Source: Mycobacterium kansasii ATCC 12478 | Lineage (GTDB): Bacteria; Actinomycetota; Actinomycetes; Mycobacteriales; Mycobacteriaceae | DNA length: 64,000 bases | Direction of reading: 5' to 3' | NCBI RefSeq assembly: GCF_000157895.3 | Contig: NC_022663.1 | Location: forward strand, 5,332,001 to 5,396,000 | In this document: one piece after another, positions 51,998 through 60,755 of the stretch | Layout of the letters: each line of letters begins with the position of its first letter | Position numbering within the stretch: position 1 is the first letter of the stretch | Notes under the pieces: model-generated | Told to the model about the DNA's origin: nothing | Databases searched by the model: none | The model's input: only the letters and a program-made list of their open reading frames with translations | Position numbers and translations under genes: made by a program

Positions 51998-52534
51998 GTG
52001 GGCGATGCGACCGAAGTCACCACCGCTGTGGCCGAGCGGGCACGGCGGACGGCCGACACCTATCGCGGCGACAATCCGCGTCCACTTGGCGGCTACCTGA
52101 TGGTCCTCGCCATCTACGGTGTGGTGGTCGCGCTTACCGCCGTTGTCGCCGCGGCCACCGGTAAAAGGCTGCCAAGGCGCTGGCGGGCGCAGGATCTATT
52201 CACGGTCACCGTCGGTACCCACAAGTTGTCCCGTTCGCTGACCAAAGATGCGGTCACCAGCCCGTTGCGGGCGCCCTTTGCCCGCTACGCCGGTACCGGT
52301 GGTCCCGCCGAGGTGCGCGAGGATGTCCGGGACGACGGCGCGCTGCGGCACAGCCTCGGAGAGCTGTTGACCTGCCCCTTCTGTCTGGACATGTGGGTGG
52401 CCACCGCCCTGGTGATCGGGCTGATCTTCGCGCCGAGGTTCACCCGTTTGGTCGCGGGCACTTTCACCGCGCTGGCCGGCGCCGACTTCCTGCAGCTGGC
52501 CTACGCGACGGCCCAGCAGGCAGCCGAGGGCTGA
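51998..52534 (+). CDS. DUF1360 membrane protein
   Basis: A 178-aa protein with two or three transmembrane segments (LMVLAIYGVVVALTAVVAAA, MWVATALVIGLIFAP) and the family core HKLSRSLTKDAVTSPLRAPF with LLTCPFCLDMW. DUF1360 proteins have no known function. GTG start with GAGGAG about 6 nt upstream. It lies 18 bp before the chaB gene; the two probably form an operon. Confidence 0.85.
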   Translation: MGDATEVTTAVAERARRTADTYRGDNPRPLGGYLMVLAIYGVVVALTAVVAAATGKRLPRRWRAQDLFTVTVGTHKLSRSLTKDAVTSPLRAPFARYAGTGGPAEVREDVRDDGALRHSLGELLTCPFCLDMWVATALVIGLIFAPRFTRLVAGTFTALAGADFLQLAYATAQQAAEG

Positions 52535-52552
52535 GGAAAAGGAGGAGATCCA

Positions 52553-52966
52553 ATGCCGAAGACGACCAAGGGCGGCAAGCCGAAGAAGAGTGAGTTGCCC
52601 AGCACGTTGCAGCGCTCCAACGCCAAGGCGCAACGCACGTTCGCCAAAGCCCACGACGCCGCCGCCGAGGAGTACGGCAGCGAGCAACGCGCCCACCGGG
52701 TGGCCTACGCCGCCCTCAAGCACAGCTTCGAAAAAGTCGGCGACCATTGGGAGCCCAAGAAGAAGAAGGGCCCGTCGGATGAACTCGCCAAGGGCGGTGG
52801 GCCGCGCAACACCGGCCGCTCGGCGGAGGGTGTAGACGCCAACGCCAGCAAGAGACACCTACTCGACGTCGCGCGGCGGCTCGATGTGCACGGCAGGTCG
52901 ACGATGACCAAGTCTGAGCTGGTCGACGCGATCAAGAAGCACAATCGCCGTGTCCGGGGCAAGTAA
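52553..52966 (+). CDS. ChaB/Rho N-terminal domain protein
   Basis: A 137-aa basic protein. The N-terminal ChaB domain (LPSTLQRSNAKAQRTFAKAH, HRVAYAALKHSFEKVGDHWE) is followed by a C-terminal Rho-N/SAP-like helix pair (ASKRHLLDVARRLDVHGRST) that may bind nucleic acid. GGAGGAGAT lies before the ATG. Role unknown; the ChaB name comes from cation-transport loci. Confidence 0.85.
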   Translation: MPKTTKGGKPKKSELPSTLQRSNAKAQRTFAKAHDAAAEEYGSEQRAHRVAYAALKHSFEKVGDHWEPKKKKGPSDELAKGGGPRNTGRSAEGVDANASKRHLLDVARRLDVHGRSTMTKSELVDAIKKHNRRVRGK

Positions 52967-53607
52967 GTGGTTGCCCCAGTTTCTCGGTGAGACCGGCCTC
53001 TGGTGGGTGTTGACCGCCGGTGTCTGGCTGGCCACACTGAGCGCGCGCACGCCAGCGGAATTGGCGGTGCTGGCGGGGTGCATGCTGCCGGTCGCGGTGC
53101 TGGCGCGATCGGCGCGGCGCACGAACGCCGGCCGCTGGCGGTTCCGGATCGGCTGGCTGGTTGGCGACGGCGGCGCGCGACATGCTGCCACAGGCCGTTG
53201 GCGTGTGGGCGCATCGGTTCACCTCGCGTTCCGCGACCATCAGGGCCGCACTTGTCGTGGTGGCCGTGACGCTGGTCGGCGTCAGCGGAAGCGTGGTCGC
53301 GCTACGTGCTGGCTCATGCCGGCGCCAAGTCGGCGTCGTTCTTGATCGTGGGGATTCTGTTGGACCGTCACCAGACGGGTGGACGAGTTGGAGTTGTCCG
53401 GACGTGGCCGCGGCCGGTGGCAGCTGGCTGGGCTGTACCTGCTTGCCGCGCTGGCGCTGGCCGGGTTGCCGCCGTTCGGCACCGCGTTGGGAAAGTTGTT
53501 GTGCGAGGAAGCAAGCGGCTCACTCCGGCCATGTCGGCGACTACGTTGCCTGGATGTGCGCCGCCGTGACCCTGCTCGGCGCCGTCTTGGGCCTGCAGGT
53601 GCTGTGA
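52950..53607 (+). pseudogene. Decayed antiporter/NADH-dehydrogenase-like locus (MrpE and NuoL/MrpD fragments)
   Basis: Several frames each encode a piece of a known protein type. The first, to about 53160, resembles an MrpE-type antiporter subunit (ARTPAELAVLAGCMLPVAVL, RWRFRIGWLVG). A second frame continues with RDMLPQAVGVWAHRFTSRSA. Then come fragments of a NuoL/MrpD-type proton channel: VLAHAGAKSASFLIVGILLD, DELELSGRGRGRW, LALAGLPPFGTALGKLL, and GDYVAWMCAAVTLLGAVLG. The pieces are in order but separated by frameshifts and deletions. It overlaps the chaB end by 17 bp. Confidence 0.6.
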
Positions 53608-53611
53608 CGCG

Positions 53612-54772
53612 TCAGTTCATCCGATCGACTGCCGACATGATCCGAATTTCGCTGTCCTGGTAGGGCCGTCCGTCCGGATAGAGCAAGTCGTGGAACCACA
53701 CCTTGGGGACCGTCGGGTAGGGGTGGTCCCAGGAGTCCCAGGGCAGGTAGGTCTGCGTCTTGCCGGCAACCAATCCCCAATTGAATGCTCCGACGTTGTA
53801 CCGCTTGGCAATTGGCAGGATCCCGCCGATGGTGCTGCCCAGCGGACGGGCCAGATACTCGGTGCACAGGATGGGCCGGCGCAGCGGCAAAAGCTCAGCG
53901 ATGCGGGATTCGAAGACAGCCGGGTTTCCATAACAATGGAATGTGACCACGTCGGCGTTGTCCAATTGAATGGCGCAGATCGTGCTGCGACGCCGCGGAT
54001 TCGCCCACTGGCCGTGCCACACGCCGCTCGTCAGCGGTTGACTCGGGTCCACCGAGCGCGCCCACTGGAACACCTCCGGGAGTAGTTCTGCCACTCGTTC
54101 CTGCTTGTCCGCCCGTTCTACGGCCCGATATGGGCGGGCGGGATTGTCGGGCTCATTCCACAGGTCCCAACCCAATACCCGGTCATCGCTGCGGAATTGG
54201 CTCAGCACTCCGGTGACGTAGTCGTGCAGGACAGGGCGGTAGCCGCGGTCGTCGAGGTGCTCAGCGCCCGGGCTTTGCACCCAACCCGAATTGTGCACCC
54301 CGGGCCTGGGCTCTGGTTGCGGACCCGGATGGGGAAGCGGATCCCAGCAGGAGTCGAAGAAGACGAAAAGCGGCTTGATGTGATGGCGGGCGGCGATGGC
54401 GACGAACTGTGCGAGACGGCGCTGGAAGCCCCGATTGTCTTGGGCCCAAAGCTGATCGTGGAGAAACACGCGCACGCTGTTGAGCCCGCACAACCGAGCC
54501 CAGCGCAGTTCGGTATCGATTTGTTGGGGGGCAAAGGTCTCGGCCTGGAACATCTCGAGCTGATTGATTGCGTTCGAGGTGATGTAATTCGCGCCGACGA
54601 GCCGCTCTTGCGCCTGGTACCAGGTGTTGGCGCGGTCGGGTGACCACTGCCCTGCTCCAGCCGCGGATGCCCGGGGCGCATGAGCCAGGGCGAGACCCGC
54701 CAGCGACACCAGCGGCAGTGTGAGCACGGTTCGGCGCGGGATGGTGTGACCTCGACTTCTTGCAGGAATCAC
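53612..54772 (-). CDS. Secreted GH5/cellulase-like glycoside hydrolase
   Basis: A 386-aa exported TIM-barrel hydrolase. The N-terminus has a Tat-like signal (PRRTVLTLPLVSLAGLALAH). Motifs are GLNSVRVFLHDQLW, VLGWDLWNEPDN with the acid/base Glu, VVTFHCYGN, and LCTEYLARP with the nucleophile Glu. The fold class is the GH5-like cellulase superfamily; the sugar substrate is not evident. Isolated gene, ending 5 bp from the decayed locus. Confidence 0.85.
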   Translation of the reverse strand: MIPARSRGHTIPRRTVLTLPLVSLAGLALAHAPRASAAGAGQWSPDRANTWYQAQERLVGANYITSNAINQLEMFQAETFAPQQIDTELRWARLCGLNSVRVFLHDQLWAQDNRGFQRRLAQFVAIAARHHIKPLFVFFDSCWDPLPHPGPQPEPRPGVHNSGWVQSPGAEHLDDRGYRPVLHDYVTGVLSQFRSDDRVLGWDLWNEPDNPARPYRAVERADKQERVAELLPEVFQWARSVDPSQPLTSGVWHGQWANPRRRSTICAIQLDNADVVTFHCYGNPAVFESRIAELLPLRRPILCTEYLARPLGSTIGGILPIAKRYNVGAFNWGLVAGKTQTYLPWDSWDHPYPTVPKVWFHDLLYPDGRPYQDSEIRIMSAVDRMN

Positions 54773-55164
54773 ACTATCGGGCCCTTCATCGGATGCCGGT
54801 GGAAGTTGCCGTGTCGAACAGCTCTATCCCAGGTCTGGATACATCGGGCGGGCACGCCGGCACGCCCAGCCACCCACCGACCGAAGGGCTGTCCGCCCGT
54901 CGGTCGATGCCAGTTCATCAGCCGTTGCGTTGGCGCCGTTAGCATTTCCAGGTTATCGGTTTGGCGCCGTGCGCGGTGCCAAATGCAACGGGTTGGCAGC
55001 TGCCAGGCAGTTGACGTCGGTGGCGGTCGTCGACGGCGTTCTGCCATGGACTGACGTGCTCACTGACTGGTTCCCGCCGCCGAGTGCAGCGTTCCCGAAT
55101 CCCTGTGTTGCCAAACGTGATTGGATGCGCGGGAGTGACGCGCGTCGAATACCGGGGTCAGTGC
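54773..55164. other. Gene-free interval
   Basis: 392 bp between the hydrolase start and the methyltransferase end. Reading both strands, I see no convincing gene, hairpin or repeat. Confidence 0.4.
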
Positions 55165-56148
55165 TTACATCGAGACTGCGCGCACGCCTGCGCGCCGGGC
55201 GGACACCACGGCCAGCCAGTCGTCGTCGGCCAATCCGCGGGCCTGGGTCGGATCGTAACGTTGCAGCAGCGTGGGGACCGTCGCGTGGTCCTGGCTTTCG
55301 AATCCGTGAGCCGCAAGCAGATCGTGTATTTCGTTCGCGGTGAAGCCGCTTCGGTACGGTTCCCCGCGGCGCGCGACCACTCGGGTCACCCGTCGGGCAC
55401 TTGCCCACCGAGTGGTTGCGGTGGCCACACCCGCATCGATGTAGTCGACGAGCAGGCGGCTGCCCGGTGCGCATACCGTGGCGAGATCGGCAAGTGTGGC
55501 GTCGATAGCGCGGGCGGTGAGGTACATGCTGACCCCCACCCAGACGACCACGCTGCGTCGCTCGGGGTCGAACCCGCTGGCTAGGAGTCGTTCACGCAGC
55601 GCCCCGTGCTCGAAATCGACCGGCACCCATACGGTCCGGCTGTTGGCCTGCCGCGGCAGCAGCCGTTCGGTTGTCGAGCGTTTGGCAGCCTGGGTCGTCG
55701 GCGCGTCCACCTCGAAGATCGTCACCGGCTGCCCGGCCAAGCGCAGGCTCGTCGTATCGAAGCCGGCGCCCAGCAACACCAGCTGATCGATGCCCTCGGC
55801 GATCGCGGCCATACACAGGTCGTCGGCGTAACGGACCCTCAGCACGATATGGGCGTGGAGCCCGCCCCACCGGCGGTCGAACACGCCCAGAGCAACGCCG
55901 GCGAGCCAACGGTGGGCCAACATGGCCCGCAACATGGGATGGCGGGCATAGTGCCGGGAATACGGATCGTCGAGCAGGCGACGAGCGGGCGGCTGCAATG
56001 TCTCGGCTGCGCGTTGGGCGGCGTTGATTTGAGCGGTCAGGCTTGCCTTGCGGTCAAGCCGCCGGCCGGTGGCCCCGGTGCCGGGGCGCCGTCGAAGGTC
56101 GGGATATCCGCAGGCTTGCGACATGGCTTGCGACATGGGTTGTCCCAT
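55165..56148 (-). CDS. SAM-dependent methyltransferase (LCMT-like mycobacterial family)
   Basis: About 327 aa, of the large mycobacterial family related to leucine carboxyl methyltransferase. It contains LDDPYSRHYARHP, VVLRVRYADD-type (IVLRVRYADDLCMAAI), LVLLGAGFDTTSLRL, IFEVDAPTTQ and WVGVSMYLTARAIDATLADL. Three in-frame ATGs lie within 24 bp, the last two in a 12-bp tandem repeat, so the exact start is uncertain. Divergent from the MocR gene. Substrate unknown. Confidence 0.85.
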   Translation of the reverse strand: MGQPMSQAMSQACGYPDLRRRPGTGATGRRLDRKASLTAQINAAQRAAETLQPPARRLLDDPYSRHYARHPMLRAMLAHRWLAGVALGVFDRRWGGLHAHIVLRVRYADDLCMAAIAEGIDQLVLLGAGFDTTSLRLAGQPVTIFEVDAPTTQAAKRSTTERLLPRQANSRTVWVPVDFEHGALRERLLASGFDPERRSVVVWVGVSMYLTARAIDATLADLATVCAPGSRLLVDYIDAGVATATTRWASARRVTRVVARRGEPYRSGFTANEIHDLLAAHGFESQDHATVPTLLQRYDPTQARGLADDDWLAVVSARRAGVRAVSM

Positions 56149-56161
56149 CGGTGTAAAAGCG

Positions 56162-57619
56162 ATGACGGACTCTCACGTTAGGCCGGTGACCGGTATGCCA
56201 GTAAGGTCCAATTCAACACCTATTTTGTGGACCAGTAGCGGAGCCCATGTGGACCTGCATCTCGAGCTGCCGCCCAACCGCGGCCGCCGCGCGGCGCTCG
56301 AAGATGCGCTGCGGCAAGCCATCCGGGACGGGCGGCTGGCTTCCGGCGAGCGGTTGCCGTCGTCTCGGGCATTGGCCGGGCAACTCGGCGTCGCCCGCGG
56401 GACGGTCGTCGAAAGCTATGCGCAACTGACGGCCGAGGGCTATCTGCGCACCCGGCCCGGCGCGGTCACCGAGGTGGCTCATGGGCCCGGTGTCCGACCG
56501 CACCCCGGCGCCGAACCGGTTGCGCCCCGCATCGCCGCCGATTTCCGCCTGGGCCGGCCCGACCTGACGATGTTTCCGCGCGCGGATTGGTTACGCGCCT
56601 TGCGCCGCGCCTTCCAGGTCACCCCGCATTCCGAGCTTGGTCCGCTGAACCCGCGCGGATCATCGCAGTTGCGTACCATCCTGGCCAGCTACCTGGGCCG
56701 GGTACGCGGCGTGTCCACCACCGCCGAGCGGATCGTCATCTGCAGCGGCTTCACCCAGGGGTTGCGGCTGGTGTGCGACGCACTGGCCGCGCAGGGAGCC
56801 GGATCGATCGCGCTGGAAAATCCCTGCCTTCCCGACCACCGCTTGACAGCACTGGCCAGCGGGCTCGACGTCATGGCGTTGCCTGTCGACCGCGACGGTG
56901 CCCGCCCCGACGGATTCGACGCGTCCGGGGTTGCCGCGGCGGTGCTGACTCCGGCCCATCAAGCGCCGTTGGGGACGACGCTGTCGGCGGACCGGCGTGC
57001 GCGGTTCGCCAGGATCGCCGCTCAGCACGGCAGCTACGTGATCGAAGACGACTACGACGGCGAATTCCGCTATGACCGCCATCCCGTCGGGGCGGTGCAG
57101 GGTCTGGCCCCCGAGCAGGTCGTCTACGCGGGCAGCGCCAGTAAGAGCCTGGCTCCGGGGCTGCGACTGGGGTGGCTGGTCCTGCCCGCCAGCCTGCTCG
57201 ACGCCGTGGTCGAGGCCAAGCGCCGAACCGACCGCGGCACCGACATTCTCGTCCAACTGGCGTTCGCGGAGCTGATCGCCTCGGGAGCCCTGGACCGCTA
57301 CATCCGCCGGATGCGCCGCCGCTACCGGCAGCGCCGCGATGCGCTCATCGACGTGCTGGGGCGGTACGCGCCGGCGATGTCGGTGCATGGCACCGCAGCT
57401 GGTCTTCATGCCGTCGTATCACTGCCCGACGCAAGCGCGGAGGCCGGCGTCGTGGCTGGCGCCCACGAACGCCAGATCGCCCTCACGGGCATGGCGCCGT
57501 TCTGGCACCGCGAACCGGGCTCCATCTCGGGGATCGTCGTGGGCTACGGGGCGCCGCCCGAACGCGAGTACCCCGCCGCACTGCGCCGCCTCGCGACATT
57601 GCTGCGCGCAACCGCATGA
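56162..57619 (+). CDS. MocR/PdxR-type GntR regulator with aminotransferase domain
   Basis: A fusion regulator of about 485 aa. The N-terminal GntR winged helix (LEDALRQAIRDGRLASGERL, LPSSRALAGQLGVARGTVVE) is joined to a fold-type I aminotransferase-like domain with IEDDYDGEFRYDR and the PLP lysine in YAGSASKSLAPGLRLGW. Family members sense PLP or amino-acid adducts. The start is tentative: ATG 56162 or 56195; the frame is open further upstream into the divergent gene. Target unknown. Confidence 0.88.
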   Translation: MTDSHVRPVTGMPVRSNSTPILWTSSGAHVDLHLELPPNRGRRAALEDALRQAIRDGRLASGERLPSSRALAGQLGVARGTVVESYAQLTAEGYLRTRPGAVTEVAHGPGVRPHPGAEPVAPRIAADFRLGRPDLTMFPRADWLRALRRAFQVTPHSELGPLNPRGSSQLRTILASYLGRVRGVSTTAERIVICSGFTQGLRLVCDALAAQGAGSIALENPCLPDHRLTALASGLDVMALPVDRDGARPDGFDASGVAAAVLTPAHQAPLGTTLSADRRARFARIAAQHGSYVIEDDYDGEFRYDRHPVGAVQGLAPEQVVYAGSASKSLAPGLRLGWLVLPASLLDAVVEAKRRTDRGTDILVQLAFAELIASGALDRYIRRMRRRYRQRRDALIDVLGRYAPAMSVHGTAAGLHAVVSLPDASAEAGVVAGAHERQIALTGMAPFWHREPGSISGIVVGYGAPPEREYPAALRRLATLLRATA

Positions 57620-57635
57620 GCACCGGGTTGGCGAA

Positions 57636-59426
57636 TCAACGTGGCCGCGACTCTTCCGGAGCCCAGGCCGGCCGTTGCCCGGGCTGGCCCGGGAACAAGA
57701 AGTCGATGAAAGCCGCGACCGTGGGTTGCGGTTCGTGGTTGGCCAATCCGGGGCGCTCGTTGGCTTCGATGAAGGTGTAGTCGGTGCCGGTGACATCGGG
57801 CACGAGTAGGTCGATTCCGGTCACCGGGATACCGATCGCCTCGGCGGCCTCGACGGCGACTCGGCAAAGTTCGGGGTTCACCTTTTCGGTGACGTCGCGG
57901 ATCGTGCCGCCCTGATGCAGGTTGGCGGTCGACCGTACCTGCAGCCGAATGCCTTCGGGCAGAACATCATCGAGCTGCCAGCCGGCCTTGGCGACGGTGG
58001 CTTGGGTGACTTCGTCCAAGGGAATTTGCGATTCGCCGCCGGTGGCAGTGGATCGTCGGCGGCTCTCAGCCTCGATCAGGTCACCGACGGTGTGGTTGCC
58101 CGTGCCGATCACCTCCGCAGGGATCCGCAGCGCGGCGGCAACCACCTGGCCGTCGATGACCACCAAACGCAGGTCGTCTCCTGGTGCTCGTTGCTCGATC
58201 ATGACCTCGGGGTATTCCGCACGCGCCCGTGCCAAAGCCGCGCTCAGCTCGTCGGGACCGTCGTCGGCGGTCACGCCCACGGTGATGCCCTTGCCTTGTT
58301 CGCCGCGGGTCGGTTTGACGACGACCTCGCCGACTTCGGCGAGAAACGCGTAGTCGTCGTCGTCGAAGCTGGCCAGGCGCACCCGAGGGACGTTGATGCC
58401 GGCCTCCTTGACCAGGCGCCGCGTCAACCGCTTGTCGTCGCAGCGGCACATGGCAATCGCCGAGGTGTATTCGGACAGCGACTCGCGGGTGATCACGCTG
58501 CGCCCTCCGTGGGTGAGCCGCATCTCGCCGGTGTCGGCATCCAGTACCTCGACGAAGATTCCGCGCCGCAGCGCCTCATCGGCGATGACCCGCGCGTAGG
58601 GATTGAGGTCGTCGACCGTCTCCGGCGGTGAGGTGAACAGCGGTTCGTTGATGGCGTTGCGGCGTTTGATCGCCATCACCGGGACGCGGCGAAACCCGAG
58701 CTTCTCATACAGGGCGATGGCGGCGCCGTTGTCGTGCGCCACCGACAGGTCCAGGTAGGCGCGCCCCGCGTCGCGACAGTGGTCAACCATGGCCCGGGTC
58801 AGAGCCACCCCGATTCCGGGTAGCCCGGCGGCCGGATCGACCGCCAGGGTCCACATGCTCGAGCCGCGCTCCGGGTCAGCGAACAGCACCTGGTGGTCGA
58901 CACCGGTCACGGTCCCGACCACCGCGCCGTCGTCGTCACGCACGGCGATCAGGTAGGTCACCGCATCGGCATGCAGATGGTTGTGCCAGATGGTCTCGAC
59001 CGGTGCGGGAACCATTGCGCACCGGACGAATACGCGATTCATGGCATCGGCGTCGGCGGGGACGTGCAGGGTGCGCACTGTCACGCCCGCCGGAGCGGAC
59101 GCCGGATCCTCGTTTTCCGAGTCGTCGGCGAAACGCAGCCGATAGGTGTGGCTGGGGTCGATGAACAACTCATTCGGCGCTTCGGCGACGATGACGTGGG
59201 GCTCTCGTGCGTAGATGCAGATGTCGCGCCGCCCGGGGGCCTCCTGGCGCAGCACGTCGGCCAGTGCGGCGGAATCGGCAAAGGTCTGGCCGAAAATCAG
59301 CCGGCCCCAACCTAAATCGAGTTCGACGTCGTTGGCCATCGATTCCATGAGCTCCGGCGGTGCGGGTTCATGCAGACCGAGAGTGATGGGCTCGGGATGG
59401 TTCTGCGAGGGATCGGCGCCGCTCAT
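57636..59426 (-). CDS. N-acetylglutaminylglutamine synthetase-type GNAT/ATP-grasp protein
   Basis: A 596-aa two-part enzyme matching the N-acetylglutaminylglutamine synthetase family, which makes the osmoprotectant dipeptide precursor. Residues ~115-275 are a GNAT acetyltransferase (WTLAVDPAAGLPGIGVALTR, AIALYEKLGFRRV). The rest is ATP-grasp (VVVKPTRGEQGKGITVGV, ATGGESQIPLDEVTQ, FIEANERPGLANHEPQPT). The amidotransferase partner normally encoded next to it is absent from the window. ATG 59426 overlaps by four bases the stop of a possible 34-codon frame (59423-59527) of unknown meaning; a GTG lies at 59444. Confidence 0.85.
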   Translation of the reverse strand: MSGADPSQNHPEPITLGLHEPAPPELMESMANDVELDLGWGRLIFGQTFADSAALADVLRQEAPGRRDICIYAREPHVIVAEAPNELFIDPSHTYRLRFADDSENEDPASAPAGVTVRTLHVPADADAMNRVFVRCAMVPAPVETIWHNHLHADAVTYLIAVRDDDGAVVGTVTGVDHQVLFADPERGSSMWTLAVDPAAGLPGIGVALTRAMVDHCRDAGRAYLDLSVAHDNGAAIALYEKLGFRRVPVMAIKRRNAINEPLFTSPPETVDDLNPYARVIADEALRRGIFVEVLDADTGEMRLTHGGRSVITRESLSEYTSAIAMCRCDDKRLTRRLVKEAGINVPRVRLASFDDDDYAFLAEVGEVVVKPTRGEQGKGITVGVTADDGPDELSAALARARAEYPEVMIEQRAPGDDLRLVVIDGQVVAAALRIPAEVIGTGNHTVGDLIEAESRRRSTATGGESQIPLDEVTQATVAKAGWQLDDVLPEGIRLQVRSTANLHQGGTIRDVTEKVNPELCRVAVEAAEAIGIPVTGIDLLVPDVTGTDYTFIEANERPGLANHEPQPTVAAFIDFLFPGQPGQRPAWAPEESRPR

Positions 59427-59795
59427 GCCGGCCCGCCGGGACACGGCAATAAGCGGACGGCCGCCAGCTCACCCGATTCGCGATCGCGGAACACGACCAG
59501 ACCTGCCACTGGATATGCCATCGTCATATTGTTTACCCGTCTTGGGGACGACCACCAACATCACCAGTCCGCACGGTTCTGAGCTGGATCCAGACGCGCG
59601 AAGCCACCTGGTGACGTCGCTGATCTCCTGCGACCGTGGCCTTACCCCGAATGCGCAGAGTGTGGTTTACTCACGAGGCGATCATGCCGACGAGCCACCC
59701 GTTGCGGTCGGTCGACGTATCGGCCACGGCCGATTCGGCCGCGGCGCCCGGTCGTCGTAGCTGAGCTCGACAAGGATCAACGTCAGAGGTGAGCT

Positions 59796-60680
59796 TTGCC
59801 CGACAATATGCGTGAAAACGACAGCCTAGAGCCACATTTCGACGATGTGCAGGCCCACTACGACCTGTCCGACGACTTCTTCCGGCTGTTCCTGGACCCG
59901 ACGCAGACCTACAGTTGCGCCTACTTCGAACGCGAGGACATGACCCTCGAGCAGGCGCAGCTGGCCAAGATCGAGCTCGCGCTGGGCAAGCTGGGGCTGC
60001 AACCGGGCATGACGCTACTCGACATCGGCTGCGGCTGGGGCGCGACAATCGCCCGGGCACTCGAGCGCTACGACGTCAACGTGGTAGGTCTGACGCTGAG
60101 TCGCAACCAGCATGCCCACGTACAGCGACTGCTTGACGAGCATCCCAGCGCCCGAAGCAAGCGCGTGCTGCTGCAGGGCTGGGAGCAGTTCGACGAAAAG
60201 GTGGACCGCATCGTCTCGATCGGCGCCTTCGAGCACTTCGGCCGGAACCGCTACACCGACTTCTTCGCGATGGCCTACCGGGTGCTCCCGGCCGACGGGA
60301 TGATGTTGCTGCACACCATCATCAAGCCCAGCGATGAGGAGTTCGCCGAACGCGGGCTGCCGATCACCATGACCAAGCTGCGGTTCATGAAGTTCATCAT
60401 GGACGAGATCTTTCCCGGTGGCGACCTGCCCAGCGCCAAGGTCGTCGAGGAGCACGCGCAGCAGGCCGGCTTCGCCGTCAAACTGGTCCAGCCGTTGCGA
60501 CTGCACTACGCCCGCACCCTCGACACGTGGGCCGACGCGCTGCAGTCGCACCGCGATGAGGCCATCGCGATTCAATCCCAAGAGGTCTACGACCGCTACA
60601 TGAAGTACCTGACCGGCTGCGCCGAGCTGTTCCGCGAGGGCTACACCGACGTCGCGCAGTTCACCCTGACCAAGGGCTGA
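59796..60680 (+). CDS. Mycolic acid cyclopropane synthase/methyltransferase family protein
   Basis: A SAM-dependent enzyme of 294 aa (or 290 from ATG 59808) acting on meromycolic acyl chains in the cell-envelope lipid pathway. The family core is complete: VQAHYDLSDDFFRLFLDPTQ, TYSCAYFEREDMTLEQAQ, LLDIGCGWGATIARALERYD, NVVGLTLSRNQH, RIVSIGAFEHFG and FPGGDLPS. It resembles the Mma/CmaA/UmaA paralogues, but I cannot tell which modification it makes. It stands alone here, away from the mmaA cluster. Confidence 0.9.
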   Translation: MPDNMRENDSLEPHFDDVQAHYDLSDDFFRLFLDPTQTYSCAYFEREDMTLEQAQLAKIELALGKLGLQPGMTLLDIGCGWGATIARALERYDVNVVGLTLSRNQHAHVQRLLDEHPSARSKRVLLQGWEQFDEKVDRIVSIGAFEHFGRNRYTDFFAMAYRVLPADGMMLLHTIIKPSDEEFAERGLPITMTKLRFMKFIMDEIFPGGDLPSAKVVEEHAQQAGFAVKLVQPLRLHYARTLDTWADALQSHRDEAIAIQSQEVYDRYMKYLTGCAELFREGYTDVAQFTLTKG

Positions 60681-60755
60681 GCGCGCCACGCTTGTCACAC
60701 TGCGCCTCGGGCGAAGCGCTGCCCGGCTCATCGCATGCCCACGCACCACCCCTGG

